A stretch of DNA of 55,598 nucleotides from an uncultured Oscillospiraceae bacterium (GCA_949745795.1 CATKAZ010000112.1:1-55598); one strand, 5' to 3'. Counted from the stretch's first letter, positions 8,805 to 18,635 are shown. The notes: a model not told the origin generated them from the letters alone. A program made the numbers and translations.

Positions 8805-9016
8805 AAAAAACTCCGTTCTTCCGTATCAATAATTTTACGAAAATTTTATTTCCCTAAAATTATTTCCCAAACAAAGTATTTTTATATAATGAAATCAATG
8901 GAAATTGAAAAGCTATATTTTGATAAAACCGATAACAATTTATTTATAATTTGCCTTATAGATTTTTTGTTTGTGCTTTTTCTTAAATTTTCTTTTTAAT
9001 TTCATAAGCATTTCTT
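8805..9016 (-). other. Era-yqzL spacer, AT-rich, no clear gene
   Basis: About 210 nt separate era from yqzL. The stretch is very AT-rich and has no strong stem-loop. A 23-codon very basic ORF starts 5 nt after the era stop, but nothing supports it. A yqzL promoter probably lies here, but no hexamer pair stands out. Confidence 0.4.
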
Positions 9017-9910
9017 TTATTTTTCCGTCAATCCGAAAGATCTTATAAGTCCTTCCCTATTGCGCCAATCTTCCTTAACCTTAACCCAACATTGCAAATT
9101 AACTTTTATACCAAAGAAATTCTCCAATTCTTGCCTGGCAAGCATAGCTGCCTTTTTCAGCATTGCTCCGCCCTTTCCTATAACAATTCCCTTATGTGAT
9201 TCTCTCTCACAGTATATTACAGCTTCTATATCAAGCAAATCCTTGTTAACACGCTCACTCATTTTTTCAACTGTAACGGCAATACCATGAGGTACTTCAT
9301 CGTTCAGCAGATTAAGCAGCTTTTCCCTGACAATTTCAGCGGCGATTACCTTTTCCGGCTGATCGGTTATCATATCATCAGGAAAGAAATGCGGGCTTTC
9401 GGACGCTAACTTCATAACTTCCGATTCTATAATATCAACACCGTTATTCTCTATTACGCTCACCGGTATAATAGCTTCAAGATTATACTTTCCGCTTAAT
9501 TTTGCGATAATCGGTACTAGCTCGCTTTTACGTTCCAGAAGATCAATTTTATTAAGCACAAATATTACCGGCATCTTTCCGGCAGACAAATCTGCAAGCA
9601 TAATTTCTTCTTGTTCATTCAACGGCTTGGTACAATCCGCCATAAATATTACAGCGTCGATTTCCGCTACCGATTCCTTAACTGCGTTTAGCATATGTGT
9701 ACTCAGTTTGTTTTTAGGCTTGTGCAGTCCGGGTGTATCCATAAATACAAGCTGAGTTTCTTCGATAGTTTTAATTCCGGTAATTCTAGTTCTTGTAGTT
9801 TGAGATTTACTGCTTACCGAAGCAATTTTTTCACCTATCATCGCATTAAGCAGTGAAGATTTACCGGCATTTGTTCTTCCGATTATAGTTACAAAAATAG
9901 TTTTTGTCAT
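9017..9910 (-). CDS. era: GTPase Era
   Basis: The 297-residue protein has a Ras-like GTPase domain with G1 GRTNAGKSS, G3 DTPGLHKP and G4 NKID, then a C-terminal KH domain with the GKGGAMLKKAA loop that binds the 3' end of 16S rRNA. Era assists 30S maturation. It follows ybeY, another 16S-processing factor, by 11 nt. AAAGG precedes the ATG. Confidence 0.97.
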   Translation of the reverse strand: MTKTIFVTIIGRTNAGKSSLLNAMIGEKIASVSSKSQTTRTRITGIKTIEETQLVFMDTPGLHKPKNKLSTHMLNAVKESVAEIDAVIFMADCTKPLNEQEEIMLADLSAGKMPVIFVLNKIDLLERKSELVPIIAKLSGKYNLEAIIPVSVIENNGVDIIESEVMKLASESPHFFPDDMITDQPEKVIAAEIVREKLLNLLNDEVPHGIAVTVEKMSERVNKDLLDIEAVIYCERESHKGIVIGKGGAMLKKAAMLARQELENFFGIKVNLQCWVKVKEDWRNREGLIRSFGLTEK

Positions 9911-9921
9911 ATACTTTTCCT

Positions 9922-10431
9922 TTAATTTAATTCATCTGTTACAAATGTTGCATCTCTTGAAATACCTAAATTTTCAAGTACAGTTTCTTCTTTCTCACGC
10001 ATTATTCTTTCTTCTAAGGGACTTGTCTCATGATCGTATCCCAAAAGATGAAGCATAGAGTGTACTGTAAGAAATCCTATTTCACGCTCCAGAGAATGAC
10101 CGTACATATTAGCTTGTTTTACAGCCGTCTCAAGAGAAATAACCACATCACCCAGCAATACAGATCCTGTTTCGGCATTAATTTCAGTAGTACCGTCTTC
10201 ATCAGTGAGCGGAAATGATAATACGTCCGTTTCCTTATCCTTATTTCTATAAGCTTTATTAAGGCTCCTTATTTCCTTGTTAGTAACAAACGAAACACTT
10301 ACTTCCGCATTTTTGTTAAAGCCTTCAGTTGCAAGCACAGCCTGACAGCAGCGACGGATAAGAAGTCTGATTCCAACAGGTATTTTAACAGCATTTTGAT
10401 TATTTTTTACATATACTTTTAATTTTGACAT
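9922..10431 (-). CDS. ybeY: rRNA maturation endoribonuclease YbeY
   Basis: The zinc-metalloprotease-like signature HSMLHLLGYDHE (three His ligands) and the conserved FVTNKEIRSLNKAYRNKDKETDVLSFPL block define YbeY. It processes the 16S rRNA 3' end and takes part in ribosome quality control. GAAAGGAG precedes the ATG, which lies 2 nt past the phoH stop. Confidence 0.96.
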   Translation of the reverse strand: MSKLKVYVKNNQNAVKIPVGIRLLIRRCCQAVLATEGFNKNAEVSVSFVTNKEIRSLNKAYRNKDKETDVLSFPLTDEDGTTEINAETGSVLLGDVVISLETAVKQANMYGHSLEREIGFLTVHSMLHLLGYDHETSPLEERIMREKEETVLENLGISRDATFVTDELN

Positions 10432-10433
10432 GA

Positions 10434-11396
10434 TTATTTTCTCCTTTCATTATTATATTTTTCATAAGCCTTTACAATATCCTGTACAAGCTTATGCCTT
10501 ACTACATCTTTTTCATTGAATTTATGAATATATATGTCATCTACATTTCTGAGAACCTTCATAGCTTCAATCAATCCCGAGCTTCTGCTGTCCGGAAGAT
10601 CAATCTGTGTAATATCGCCTGTTATTACCATTTTACTGTCATTTCCCAGACGAGTTAAAAACATTTTTATCTGTTCGGAAGTAGTATTCTGAGCTTCGTC
10701 AAGAATGATAAATGAACCTTCAAGAGTACGTCCTCTCATATATGCCAAAGGAGCAACTTCAATTATACCTTTTTCCATATACTTTGAAAAGTTATCAGCG
10801 CCGAACATTTCAAATAAAGCGTCATAAAGAGGTCTGAGATAAGGATCTACTTTGTCCTGAAGATCTCCCGGAAGAAATCCCAGCTTTTCACCTGCTTCAA
10901 CAGCAGGACGTGTAAGAATAATTTTATTTACCTCATGAGCCTTGAACGCCTTTGCCGCCATTGCCACGGCAAGGTATGTTTTACCTGTTCCTGCCGGTCC
11001 TATTCCCATTACAATAGTATTATTTTTTATACCGTCAACATATTTTTTCTGTCCAACCGTTCTCGGTCTAACAATCTTACCGGTAGCCGTAACGCATACT
11101 CCGTCCCCGATAAGCTCATTTACCTGATCAGCAGCGCCGTCTGACACCATTGAAGTTACATAACGTATTGTCTGTCCGGTAACTCTTTCTCCGGTTTTTG
11201 AAATTTTCATTAAAGCTTCAATTGCCTGTGATGCTTTTGCTACATTTTCATCATTACCGGAAATTTTAACATCAGTTCCTCTGCTCAGAACAACAACGTC
11301 ATACTGCCTTTGAATCATATTTATATTTTCATCATATGTCCCGAATAAATTAATAATCTGTTCTGTATCATTTACATTTATAATTTTTTCAGCCAT
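10434..11396 (-). CDS. phoH: PhoH-like ATPase
   Basis: The P-loop GPAGTGKTYLAVAMAAKAF and Walker B IILDEAQNTTSEQ mark the PhoH family of RecA-fold ATPases, thought to act in RNA metabolism. The first ~110 residues contain a KH-like N-terminal domain usual for the Firmicutes form. The ATG at 11396 is chosen because AAAGGAAAGAGAG lies just upstream; an in-frame start at 11432 has no such site. It heads the phoH-ybeY-era run. Confidence 0.94.
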   Translation of the reverse strand: MAEKIINVNDTEQIINLFGTYDENINMIQRQYDVVVLSRGTDVKISGNDENVAKASQAIEALMKISKTGERVTGQTIRYVTSMVSDGAADQVNELIGDGVCVTATGKIVRPRTVGQKKYVDGIKNNTIVMGIGPAGTGKTYLAVAMAAKAFKAHEVNKIILTRPAVEAGEKLGFLPGDLQDKVDPYLRPLYDALFEMFGADNFSKYMEKGIIEVAPLAYMRGRTLEGSFIILDEAQNTTSEQIKMFLTRLGNDSKMVITGDITQIDLPDSRSSGLIEAMKVLRNVDDIYIHKFNEKDVVRHKLVQDIVKAYEKYNNERRK

Positions 11397-11531
11397 TTTA
11401 TCTCTCTTTCCTTTTGATTTTCGGATTTGCACCGGATTAGTAAATTATAATTGTCCGATACACAAAAAGCAAACCAAATATTTGCGTATTTGCGATGACA
11501 TAAAATAAAATAATAATAAATGTCTGCATTT

Positions 11532-11560
11532 ATTATACCATAAACTAATTAATTTTTAAA
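11532..11560 (-). promoter_or_regulatory. Candidate promoter of phoH-ybeY-era
   Basis: TATAAT (11537-11532) preceded by TGG makes an extended -10; the -35 is the weak TTTAAA at 11560-11555. It lies between yqfD and phoH, so the vegetative genes can be expressed apart from the sporulation pair upstream. Confidence 0.55.
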
Positions 11561-11619
11561 TACTAATTTATATTTTTTTTCAAAACTTTACTATTTTTTA
11601 AAATAATTCACATATTTGA

Positions 11620-12789
11620 TCAATTTAAATATATTTCATGATCCATTCCAATAGGACCTTCAAGTGAATAAGTTACTATATATTCCATATAATCACCGTT
11701 TACCCGCTTTTCTATATTACGCTCAATAACTTTTATTCCTTTGCTGTCATAGAAATTTTTTTCGTAAAGTGATGTTTTCTGCTGAAGTTTTTTATCGGTT
11801 TCCTCCTTACTATATGTAATCGTATCATACTCAAAAGGCGTATAAGAACTATGAACAATACCCAAAGGTATAGTTTTTCCGAGAATCCGAAAATTGTTTG
11901 TACTTTCACTGTAATCATATGTATCAAAGTCTACATCTTTAAAAAACATAGGTATACGATATCCGAAAAAATCAAAGTACTTTTTCGTAACCTGATTATC
12001 CGTATAAATTTGTCCCGACTCTTCAAAATTCTGTTTGAAGGTTACTTCTGTTTTGTATATTCCGATAATTTTTCCCATAGCATGCTTTTTTATTAAATGT
12101 CCGTTACCTGTATCTACTGTTCCGCTTACAATAATATCTCCTTTTTTAACACCGTCTCCAACCTTTTTCACAAGCTGTCCGGAATAAACCTCGGCGTTTG
12201 TGATCTGAGCATCATGTGCTGCTACAATGTTACACGGTATATCATCCTGTACCATTTCCGGAGGATCTACAGCCTCGGTTATATCCACAACTATTCTGCT
12301 GCCGGTATGCCTTATTCCAGTCCACGCAATGTCCGGTATACTAAGTCTCAGCTTCTGTTCACAGCTTCTGAAATTTATATCGGGAATAAATTTACCCTTG
12401 TATATTCCTATATCCAAAAGCGACGAAACAATCTGTTCATCAGTAACTGTAACATTACCGCACACTTCTATCGAAACTACAATATTTGAAAGATAAAAAA
12501 CAAATCCCAGAACAAGAAATATCCCCAAAATTATACCGAATCGAAAACGATATCCATATGCTTTGAATCTTAATCCTTTTTTCTCGGTAATTTCAATATT
12601 GATACTATATTTTTCTGCCAGCTCAAAAACTTTATCTACATCTCGCTTATAAACCTGACCGTAAAAAAATCCGTTCTTACAGCACTGAGAAGTACAAACA
12701 ATATGACTCTCACGAATATTATTTATGAACTTATAAATATTTTCTCCGCAGGCTTTAAAACTTACTATGCCTCTTATATTTTTAAACAT
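11620..12789 (-). CDS. yqfD: Sporulation protein YqfD
   Basis: 389 residues with the YqfD layout: an N-terminal cytoplasmic domain of about 80 residues, one transmembrane helix (FGIILGIFLVLGFVFYLSNIVV), then an extracytoplasmic beta-rich domain (VSIEVCGNVTVTDEQIVSSL..., IPDIAWTGIRHTGSRIVVDI). The gene is expressed in the mother cell in Bacillus (sigma E regulon); its biochemical role is unknown. It follows yqfC by 6 nt. Confidence 0.92.
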   Translation of the reverse strand: MFKNIRGIVSFKACGENIYKFINNIRESHIVCTSQCCKNGFFYGQVYKRDVDKVFELAEKYSINIEITEKKGLRFKAYGYRFRFGIILGIFLVLGFVFYLSNIVVSIEVCGNVTVTDEQIVSSLLDIGIYKGKFIPDINFRSCEQKLRLSIPDIAWTGIRHTGSRIVVDITEAVDPPEMVQDDIPCNIVAAHDAQITNAEVYSGQLVKKVGDGVKKGDIIVSGTVDTGNGHLIKKHAMGKIIGIYKTEVTFKQNFEESGQIYTDNQVTKKYFDFFGYRIPMFFKDVDFDTYDYSESTNNFRILGKTIPLGIVHSSYTPFEYDTITYSKEETDKKLQQKTSLYEKNFYDSKGIKVIERNIEKRVNGDYMEYIVTYSLEGPIGMDHEIYLN

Positions 12790-12795
12790 TATATT

Positions 12796-13050
12796 TCACC
12801 CATTCTTTATCAATTCAACAGATTGGATATTTCCGAAGATATAAATACCGTTAGAGTTGAAATCACTGACTTTTAAACCGCTTCCCCATACCTGAATTAT
12901 CATATCCCAAGTTTTAACTTTTATAAAAACGTCATTATATTCAAGTATTTTCTTACAGCCTTCAACTAATACCTCATGGTTTCCGGTAATTTGTATCTGA
13001 GTATCCATATTTATAAATCGTTTTCCTTTTTGAATAATTTTTTCAGACAT
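12796..13050 (-). CDS. yqfC: Sporulation protein YqfC (YabP/YqfC family)
   Basis: The 84-residue protein matches the YabP/YqfC fold: QIQITGNHEVLVEGCKKILEYNDVFIKVKTWDMIIQVWGSGLKV. It is the usual partner of yqfD and is made in the mother cell. ATG at 13050 follows AGGTGG; the longer frame starts at a GTG inside that ribosome site and is unlikely. It is transcribed away from ylbJ, another sporulation gene. Confidence 0.9.
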   Translation of the reverse strand: MSEKIIQKGKRFINMDTQIQITGNHEVLVEGCKKILEYNDVFIKVKTWDMIIQVWGSGLKVSDFNSNGIYIFGNIQSVELIKNG

Positions 13051-13132
13051 TGATACCACCTCAATTAATTATATTATTAATAATGCTGTAATATCCATAA
13101 AAAATCAAGCGTATATTTTATTGGTGATTAAA

Positions 13133-14230
13133 ATGATAAAGAAAATCAAAAATATTATTTATGCTTTAGCACTAATAACTGCAGTTTACTTCTGTCTGCG
13201 ATATCCTAAAGATATAGGTCAAAGCATTGAAATTTCAATTAACAGATGCATGACGATCATAATACCTTCAATGTTTATTTTCATGTGTATAACTACGCTT
13301 GTTACCAATTCCGGACTGCATCGGCTTCTCGGCCGTCCTTTCAGATTTATTTCGGAAAACATTTTTCATATTCCCCAAGAAGGATTTGCAATTTTTATAT
13401 TAAGTATGATTTCAGGATATCCTGCCGGAATAAAGCTTGTAACAGATAGCTTCAAAAACGGTGATATAACAGCCGAACAGGCAAAGCGTATGAATTGCTT
13501 CTGTTTTTCCAGCGGACCTGCTTTTATTTCCGGTACTGCTGCCGGAATGCTTTACCCTAATTCAAATGCGGGCTTGATTATTTTTTTATCAATCACTGCC
13601 GGTAATATAATAACCGCTCTTATTCTAAGCATAAACGCTCCCAAAATTAATAGAAATTCAAGTAAAAAATTGTTAGCATTAAATACAAATTGTATTATAC
13701 CATCTGTTAAATCTGCTTCATCGGCAATGATGCAAATGTGTATAATGATCGTTGCGTTCGGCGGATTTTGCTGTATACTAAAGCTTACGGGTATTTTACA
13801 ATTTATTTCGGTTTTTTCAGGAAATATACTGAACAAAAATCCAAATGAAATTTATAATATCCTTATGACATTTTTAGAAATCAGCAATATAATCAATTTA
13901 CCGTCTATGAATATTGCTCTTATGCCTGTTGTCACAGGTTTGCTTTCATTCGGAGGCATCTGCGTACTCATGCAAATTATTTCATTGGCAAATAACAATT
14001 TTTGTGTAAAAATGTTTATCCAAACAAGAATATTTACAGCACTGATTTCTGCTGCAATATGCCGTGTATTATTAAGATTTCTTAATGTGCAAGCAGTTTA
14101 TGAAGTTATTTCATACAAATTGGTATCCGAAAATAAATATTCCCCTATACCCACAATTCTTCTGATTTTTATGATGATTATGCTGCTCGGCAGATTTCGT
14201 GATTCAGGTAAAATAAAAGCGGACATATAA
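13133..14230 (+). CDS. ylbJ: Sporulation integral membrane protein YlbJ
   Basis: A polytopic membrane protein (about 8-10 hydrophobic segments) with the Gate/nucleoside-recognition type repeat seen in YlbJ and SpoIIIE-neighbour SpoVM-type transporters: IIIPSMFIFMCITTLV ... ILSMISGYPAGIKLV ... CFCFSSGPAFISGTAAGML. The SGYPAG and SSGPAF motifs are typical of YlbJ. The ATG at 13133 is taken over a TTG at 13121; GGTG lies 6 nt before it. It is required for normal spore formation in Bacillus. It diverges from yqfC, and the short gap probably holds mother-cell promoters, though I cannot read clear sigma-E boxes. Confidence 0.85.
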   Translation: MIKKIKNIIYALALITAVYFCLRYPKDIGQSIEISINRCMTIIIPSMFIFMCITTLVTNSGLHRLLGRPFRFISENIFHIPQEGFAIFILSMISGYPAGIKLVTDSFKNGDITAEQAKRMNCFCFSSGPAFISGTAAGMLYPNSNAGLIIFLSITAGNIITALILSINAPKINRNSSKKLLALNTNCIIPSVKSASSAMMQMCIMIVAFGGFCCILKLTGILQFISVFSGNILNKNPNEIYNILMTFLEISNIINLPSMNIALMPVVTGLLSFGGICVLMQIISLANNNFCVKMFIQTRIFTALISAAICRVLLRFLNVQAVYEVISYKLVSENKYSPIPTILLIFMMIMLLGRFRDSGKIKADI

Positions 14231-14239
14231 TGTCCGCTT
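14217..14239 (-). terminator. Terminator between ylbJ and the LRR-dockerin gene
   Basis: The 10-bp stem AAGCGGACAT / ATGTCCGCTT has a 3-nt loop. The T run is better on the minus strand, so it mainly serves the gene ending at 14253. It overlaps the ylbJ stop codon and may act on both strands. Confidence 0.75.
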
Positions 14240-14252
14240 AACTTTTATAATA

Positions 14253-15591
14253 CTATTTTTTAATACTTTGTTCAGCTAAATATTTAGCAATAGCCGCCGC
14301 ATCTGCAGCCGTAATTTTTCCGTCACCATTAAAATCCGCATTAGGATATTTTTCAACAGTCAGTTTTTCACCCTTAATTGACGCTTCTGCAAGTTTTCCC
14401 GCAATAAATGCCGCATCGCTCGCACGAAGAACGCCGTCTCCGTTAGCGTCTCCTTTAACAGCTCCCAAATTTACAAATTTTCTGGAATACTTTTTCGCAT
14501 AAGCTTGTGCAGTGGAATTTGAATAACCCCAAATTTCAGTGCTTAACGAAAATGTTGAAGCATCATCAAAAATGGTACAATTAGAATTTTTTACAGTAAC
14601 AGATTTTATCCCTGAATACTCAAAAGCACGTTTTCCGATTGAAACAACATTTTCGGGAATCGTTATTTTGTCAAGCTTACGGGTTTCCGTAAAAGCTATA
14701 TCGCCTATTTTTTTTACACTGTTTGGGATATTAATGCTTGTAAGTTTAAGACAACATCCAAAAGCGCCGGTATCAATTTCCTGAACTCCCTGCGGTATAT
14801 TAATTTTATTTAAATCATTGCATGCCCAAAATGTGTATTTTTCGATTTTCTTTAAACCGGACGGCAATTTAACTTCAGTTAAAGCACAGTGATAAAAAGC
14901 ATTCGAACCAATACTTGTAATATTATCCGATAAAACTACATTATTCAAAGCTGCAAAATTTAAAAGCTCCGTTTCCAATCGTCTTAACACTTGACGGCAT
15001 ACTTACCGAAGTAATATTTTCATTTTCTACAAATGCATACTTATTTATGTTTGTTACTCCGTTTGGAATAGTTACACTGCCCTTAGCGGTTTTTCCGTCA
15101 ATTAAAACATTATTAACTACAACAAGCGGATTAGCAGCTCTTTGAGCATTAAACCACGGCGTTTCTTCAAATGTCGATTCACCAAAACTGGTTAAACTTT
15201 TGGGAATTTCAATAACGGAAAGCTTTTCACAGCCATAAAATGTTTTTGTTCCGACCGCTGTTATTCCCTCAGGGATTACGATTCCCGTAATATTATTGTA
15301 TTTAGAATTACAAAATACAAAATCTCCTATACTGGTAACTTTTTTACCATTATATTCAGACGGAAGTTTTACCCACCCCTCTGAAACAACACTGTCTTTA
15401 AATCCTTCATGCCCTGAAATTTCATATGTACCGTCTGATTTAAGCGTAAATTGACAAGCAGCAGTCAAATCCGGGGGATTTAAATCTCCTATATCCGGTA
15501 AATCAATACCTGCACCGTAAGTATTAATAGGCATAACCGAAACCATCAGCGCACATGCAAACAAAGATGAAAGTATTTTTTTCACTCTCAT
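14253..15591 (-). pseudogene. Secreted BspA-type leucine-rich-repeat protein with dockerin, frameshifted
   Basis: The first frame (15591-14941) gives a signal peptide (ILSSLFACALMVSVMPINTYGAG), then LRR_5 repeats of the BspA/TpLRR type, and stops soon after GNGAFKFCS. The other frame (ending 14253) continues the same repeat pattern (LNNVVLSDNITSIGSNAF...) and ends in a type I dockerin with two calcium repeats (GDANGDGVLRASDAAFIA and ADFNGDGKITAADAAAIA). One extra base in the AAA run at 14947-14949 (TTT on the minus strand) explains the break; removing it yields one 445-residue protein. Such proteins attach through the dockerin to a cohesin scaffold. Real frameshift and sequencing error are both possible. 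AAGGAG precedes the ATG. Confidence 0.85.
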
Positions 15592-15618
15592 AAACTACTC
15601 TCCTTAAACTTTTTATAA

Positions 15619-15647
15619 ATTATAACATTTATAAATATAATTGTCAA
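15619..15647 (-). promoter_or_regulatory. Promoter of the LRR-dockerin gene
   Basis: On the minus strand TTGACA (15647-15642), 17 bp, TATAAT (15624-15619). Both boxes are perfect, which suggests constitutive vegetative expression. Confidence 0.8.
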
Positions 15648-15662
15648 TAAATAAGGATATAA

Positions 15663-16529
15663 TTACTCATTATTTTGGTTATTCTGATTTTCGGAATTCG
15701 TTGGAGCATCAACAGTAGCGCCTATGTATGAACTTACATCAAATAATGCCCCTGCATCTGACGCAACCTTTGGCAATTCACCGTCCCATTTATCAATAAA
15801 TTCCATCATAATGACCTTATCTGTAAGCTGTTCATTTTTAAGATTATATGCTTCGGCTTCTGCCCTTGCCTTTTCAATAGTCTGTTCGGCCTCAACCTTG
15901 ATTCTTGCCAAATCCTGTTCAGCCTTTAAAGCTTCCTGCTGTGCAGTCTGCTTAGCTTCTATTGCTTTATTGAATTCTTCGGAAAAATCAAAATTTACAA
16001 TATTAAATACCTCTATTGAAAGTCCGTAAGGATTGATTTTCTGTGAAATAGCATCCTCCATTTCAGTTGATACTGTGGCACGGTTGGTAATCAGCTGCTC
16101 CGCAGTATATTTTGCGGCAATGGATTTTACGCATTCCTGTATTGCCGGATTTACTATTACATTTGTAAAATCAGTACCCACGTTTTTGTAAATATCTGCT
16201 GAAGAAGATTTATTTACTCTGTAGTTAATCGATACTTTTGAGGATATAGTCTGAAGATCCTTAGAAGCCGCATTTGATTCAACTTCAGTTTTCATAACCC
16301 TATTGTCAATTTGAACTATCTGCGAAACAAAAGGAACTTTAAAATGCAGTCCTTCCTCCAAAACAGACGAAGAAACCTTACCAAGATTTACAACAACACC
16401 CGTATGTCCGGGTCTTACTACAGCAAAACAACTTAATCCCGCAATAAGCAAAACCAAAACTACGGCAACTATGATTACAATTCTTTTAATCGGCTTTGAA
16501 CCGACATTTACAACGTTATTAGTATTCAT
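15663..16529 (-). CDS. SPFH/Band 7 (prohibitin-like) membrane protein
   Basis: One N-terminal transmembrane helix (RIVIIVAVVLVLLIAGLSCFAVV) is followed by an SPFH domain (VRPGHTGVVVNLGKVSSSVLEEGLHFKVPFVSQIVQIDNRV) and a long Ala/Glu/Lys coiled coil (residues ~190-250). The order matches bacterial prohibitin/HflC-like proteins, which form large membrane rings and organise proteases or membrane domains. No HflK partner is beside it. A clear AAGGAG lies before the ATG. Its promoter sits back to back with that of the DUF2079 gene. Confidence 0.85.
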   Translation of the reverse strand: MNTNNVVNVGSKPIKRIVIIVAVVLVLLIAGLSCFAVVRPGHTGVVVNLGKVSSSVLEEGLHFKVPFVSQIVQIDNRVMKTEVESNAASKDLQTISSKVSINYRVNKSSSADIYKNVGTDFTNVIVNPAIQECVKSIAAKYTAEQLITNRATVSTEMEDAISQKINPYGLSIEVFNIVNFDFSEEFNKAIEAKQTAQQEALKAEQDLARIKVEAEQTIEKARAEAEAYNLKNEQLTDKVIMMEFIDKWDGELPKVASDAGALFDVSSYIGATVDAPTNSENQNNQNNE

Positions 16530-16560
16530 TTCTTTTACTCCTTAATTAATTAGTTTTTAA

Positions 16561-16589
16561 ATTATAGCATATCTCAACAAAAAAGTCAA
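16561..16589 (-). promoter_or_regulatory. Promoter of the SPFH gene
   Basis: TTGACT (16589-16584), 17 bp, TATAAT (16566-16561) with TGC before the -10. The -35 box lies only 5 bp from that of the divergent promoter. Confidence 0.78.
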
Positions 16590-16594
16590 AGTAC

Positions 16595-16624
16595 TTGACA
16601 ATATTTATTCAACTATGATAAAAT
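16595..16624 (+). promoter_or_regulatory. Promoter of the DUF2079 gene
   Basis: TTGACA (16595-16600), 18 bp, TAAAAT (16619-16624), pointing right into the gene at 16660. Confidence 0.65.
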
Positions 16625-16659
16625 AAAATTATATATTTTTAATAAAGAAAGGAAAAATT

Positions 16660-18597
16660 ATGGATAAACAAATTGACAATTCCGAATTCAATGATTCTTC
16701 TCAGCTTAACGAATCATTAATTCAGCCCATTGAACCGGAAACAGAACAAATTCCGGACACTGAAGAGACAATACCGGCTGATGATATATCCGAGCCTGAT
16801 TCCGAAGAATTGATTATCGAAGAAAAACCTAAACCGCCGCTGAAGGAAGTCATTAAGAATTTTCTGGCAGAACGTGGATACGAAGGAAGTATTGTAAGAT
16901 TATTATTAGCTTGGATAACTATTGCATTTTATGAAATTATTACTGTAAAAGCAAGTTTTACAACCTTTGAATTTTTCCCGGCAATTAAATTTCCGGTTTA
17001 TATTTTATATATTATAGGAACATTTATTGTACTAAGTATTATAAACAAGCCCAAGCTCGATAAAACTCTTCTTATTCTGGTTACACTGGCTTATGGGTGC
17101 TATGCCATTGCACAAGATGACAGTTTTTATTTTACAATCGGCGGATGCGTTATAATAGGCATTATTTGTACCTATTGCATTGGCTCGTGGATCAAAATTC
17201 GGCTGAAAAAAGTCCCAACTATTTTAATAATTGCACTTTTCGGAATATTATTTACCCTGTTCACAGGTATTTTAACATCACTGAACCATCTCAGACACTG
17301 GTCAGCATGCTACGATTTCGGAATTTTTTCTCAAATGTATGAATATATGAAAGAAACCGGACTTACTCTTTCAACCTGCGAACGTGACGGTCTGTTAAAT
17401 CATTTTTCCGTACATTTCTCACCTATATATTATGTACTGCTCCCAATTTATATGATTTTCCCAACACCTGTTACTTTACTCATGTGTCAGGCAGCAGTAA
17501 TAGCAAGCGGACTTATCCCTCTTTATCTGCTTTGCAGAAAATACCAACTTTCTAATCCGGCAATAATTCTTTTTTCCTTATGCTATGTACTACTCCCGTC
17601 AATGTCAAACGGATGCTTCTTCTTTTTCCACGAAAACAAATTCTTAGCGCCGTTGGTTCTATGGCTCGCATATGCACTTGAAAAAAACAAATGGATTCCG
17701 GTTATTATTTGTGCATTGCTTGTAATGTCCGTTAAGGAGGATGCTCCTATTTATGCTGCGGTTTTGGGATTATACTTCCTTCTGTCTAAACGTTCTCCGA
17801 AAAAGGGAATCGTTATAATGGTCATGGCAATTATTTACTTCTTTACCGCTACCTACTGCATCAATAAATTCGGTTCCGGAACACTTAATGACAGATTTAA
17901 CAACTTCTTCTATGACGGTTCAGACAGCTTCTTTACCATTATAAAAGCTGTTATTATGAATCCTATGTATACCCTTTACGAATGCTTTAATGAGGACAGA
18001 ATAAAGTTTTTCCTGCAAATGCTGGTACCTCTCGGATTCATTCCGTTTATGATTAAAAAGCCATCTAAACTTATTCTTTTAATTCCTTTTATTATGTTTA
18101 ATCTTATGGGGGATTATGGTTATCTTCACGATATCGGTTATCAGTACACCTATGGAAGCGCAGCATTTTTAATTTATCTTATGGTTCTCAACTATGCTGA
18201 ACTCAAACCCGGATTCAGAAATAAAGTTCTTGCAATCGCAGCCGCTTCATCAGTATTCATGTTTATGGGAAATACCTATAACAGACTTGAAGATATAGAT
18301 CGATACAAAAATGATAAAGAAAAAATAGAAACAATTGATAATGCTCTCGAATTGATCCCTAAAGATTCATCAATCGCAGCTACAACATTCCTTGTACCGG
18401 CTCTTTATGACTGCCGAGAGGTTTATGAATTTGAAACTACAAAACACAAAGAATCCGTTGAATATATTGTCATTGATCTAAGATATTCATCAGATTCATA
18501 TTCTGCTGATGAATATTTATATAATTCGAATTACCAAACTATTGCAAATGAACCGGGTTGTGTCGCAATATTCAGAAATATAACAGTTAATTCATAA
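16660..18597 (+). CDS. DUF2079 polytopic membrane protein (GT-C-like)
   Basis: 645 residues: an acidic, Glu/Pro-rich cytoplasmic N-terminus of about 60 residues, then some 11-12 hydrophobic segments. The DUF2079 hallmarks HWSACYDFGIFSQMYEYM, HFSVHFSPIYYVLLP and FFFHENKFLAPLVLW are present, with FDFGI/HFSP positions resembling GT-C glycosyltransferase loops. GT-C enzymes use lipid-linked sugars on the outer membrane face; for DUF2079 this is only a structural prediction. The extended acidic N-terminus is unusual. AAAGGAAAAATT precedes the ATG and a terminator follows. Confidence 0.85.
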   Translation: MDKQIDNSEFNDSSQLNESLIQPIEPETEQIPDTEETIPADDISEPDSEELIIEEKPKPPLKEVIKNFLAERGYEGSIVRLLLAWITIAFYEIITVKASFTTFEFFPAIKFPVYILYIIGTFIVLSIINKPKLDKTLLILVTLAYGCYAIAQDDSFYFTIGGCVIIGIICTYCIGSWIKIRLKKVPTILIIALFGILFTLFTGILTSLNHLRHWSACYDFGIFSQMYEYMKETGLTLSTCERDGLLNHFSVHFSPIYYVLLPIYMIFPTPVTLLMCQAAVIASGLIPLYLLCRKYQLSNPAIILFSLCYVLLPSMSNGCFFFFHENKFLAPLVLWLAYALEKNKWIPVIICALLVMSVKEDAPIYAAVLGLYFLLSKRSPKKGIVIMVMAIIYFFTATYCINKFGSGTLNDRFNNFFYDGSDSFFTIIKAVIMNPMYTLYECFNEDRIKFFLQMLVPLGFIPFMIKKPSKLILLIPFIMFNLMGDYGYLHDIGYQYTYGSAAFLIYLMVLNYAELKPGFRNKVLAIAAASSVFMFMGNTYNRLEDIDRYKNDKEKIETIDNALELIPKDSSIAATTFLVPALYDCREVYEFETTKHKESVEYIVIDLRYSSDSYSADEYLYNSNYQTIANEPGCVAIFRNITVNS

Positions 18598-18601
18598 TAT
18601 T

Positions 18602-18635
18602 AAAAAAGCCCTGAGAAAAACTCAAGGGCTTTTTT
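18602..18635 (+). terminator. Terminator of the DUF2079 gene
   Basis: The stem AAAAAAGCCCTGAG / CTCAAGGGCTTTTT has one bulge and a T run, 4 nt past the stop. Confidence 0.85.

Noticed and set aside
8931..9012. Very basic 23-codon ORF right after era
   Set aside because: Lys-rich composition is expected in such AT-rich spacer; no ribosome site and no known family.
13051..13132. Sigma-E-like boxes in the yqfC-ylbJ gap
   Set aside because: Expected from the genes, but neither strand has boxes with the right spacing that I can defend.
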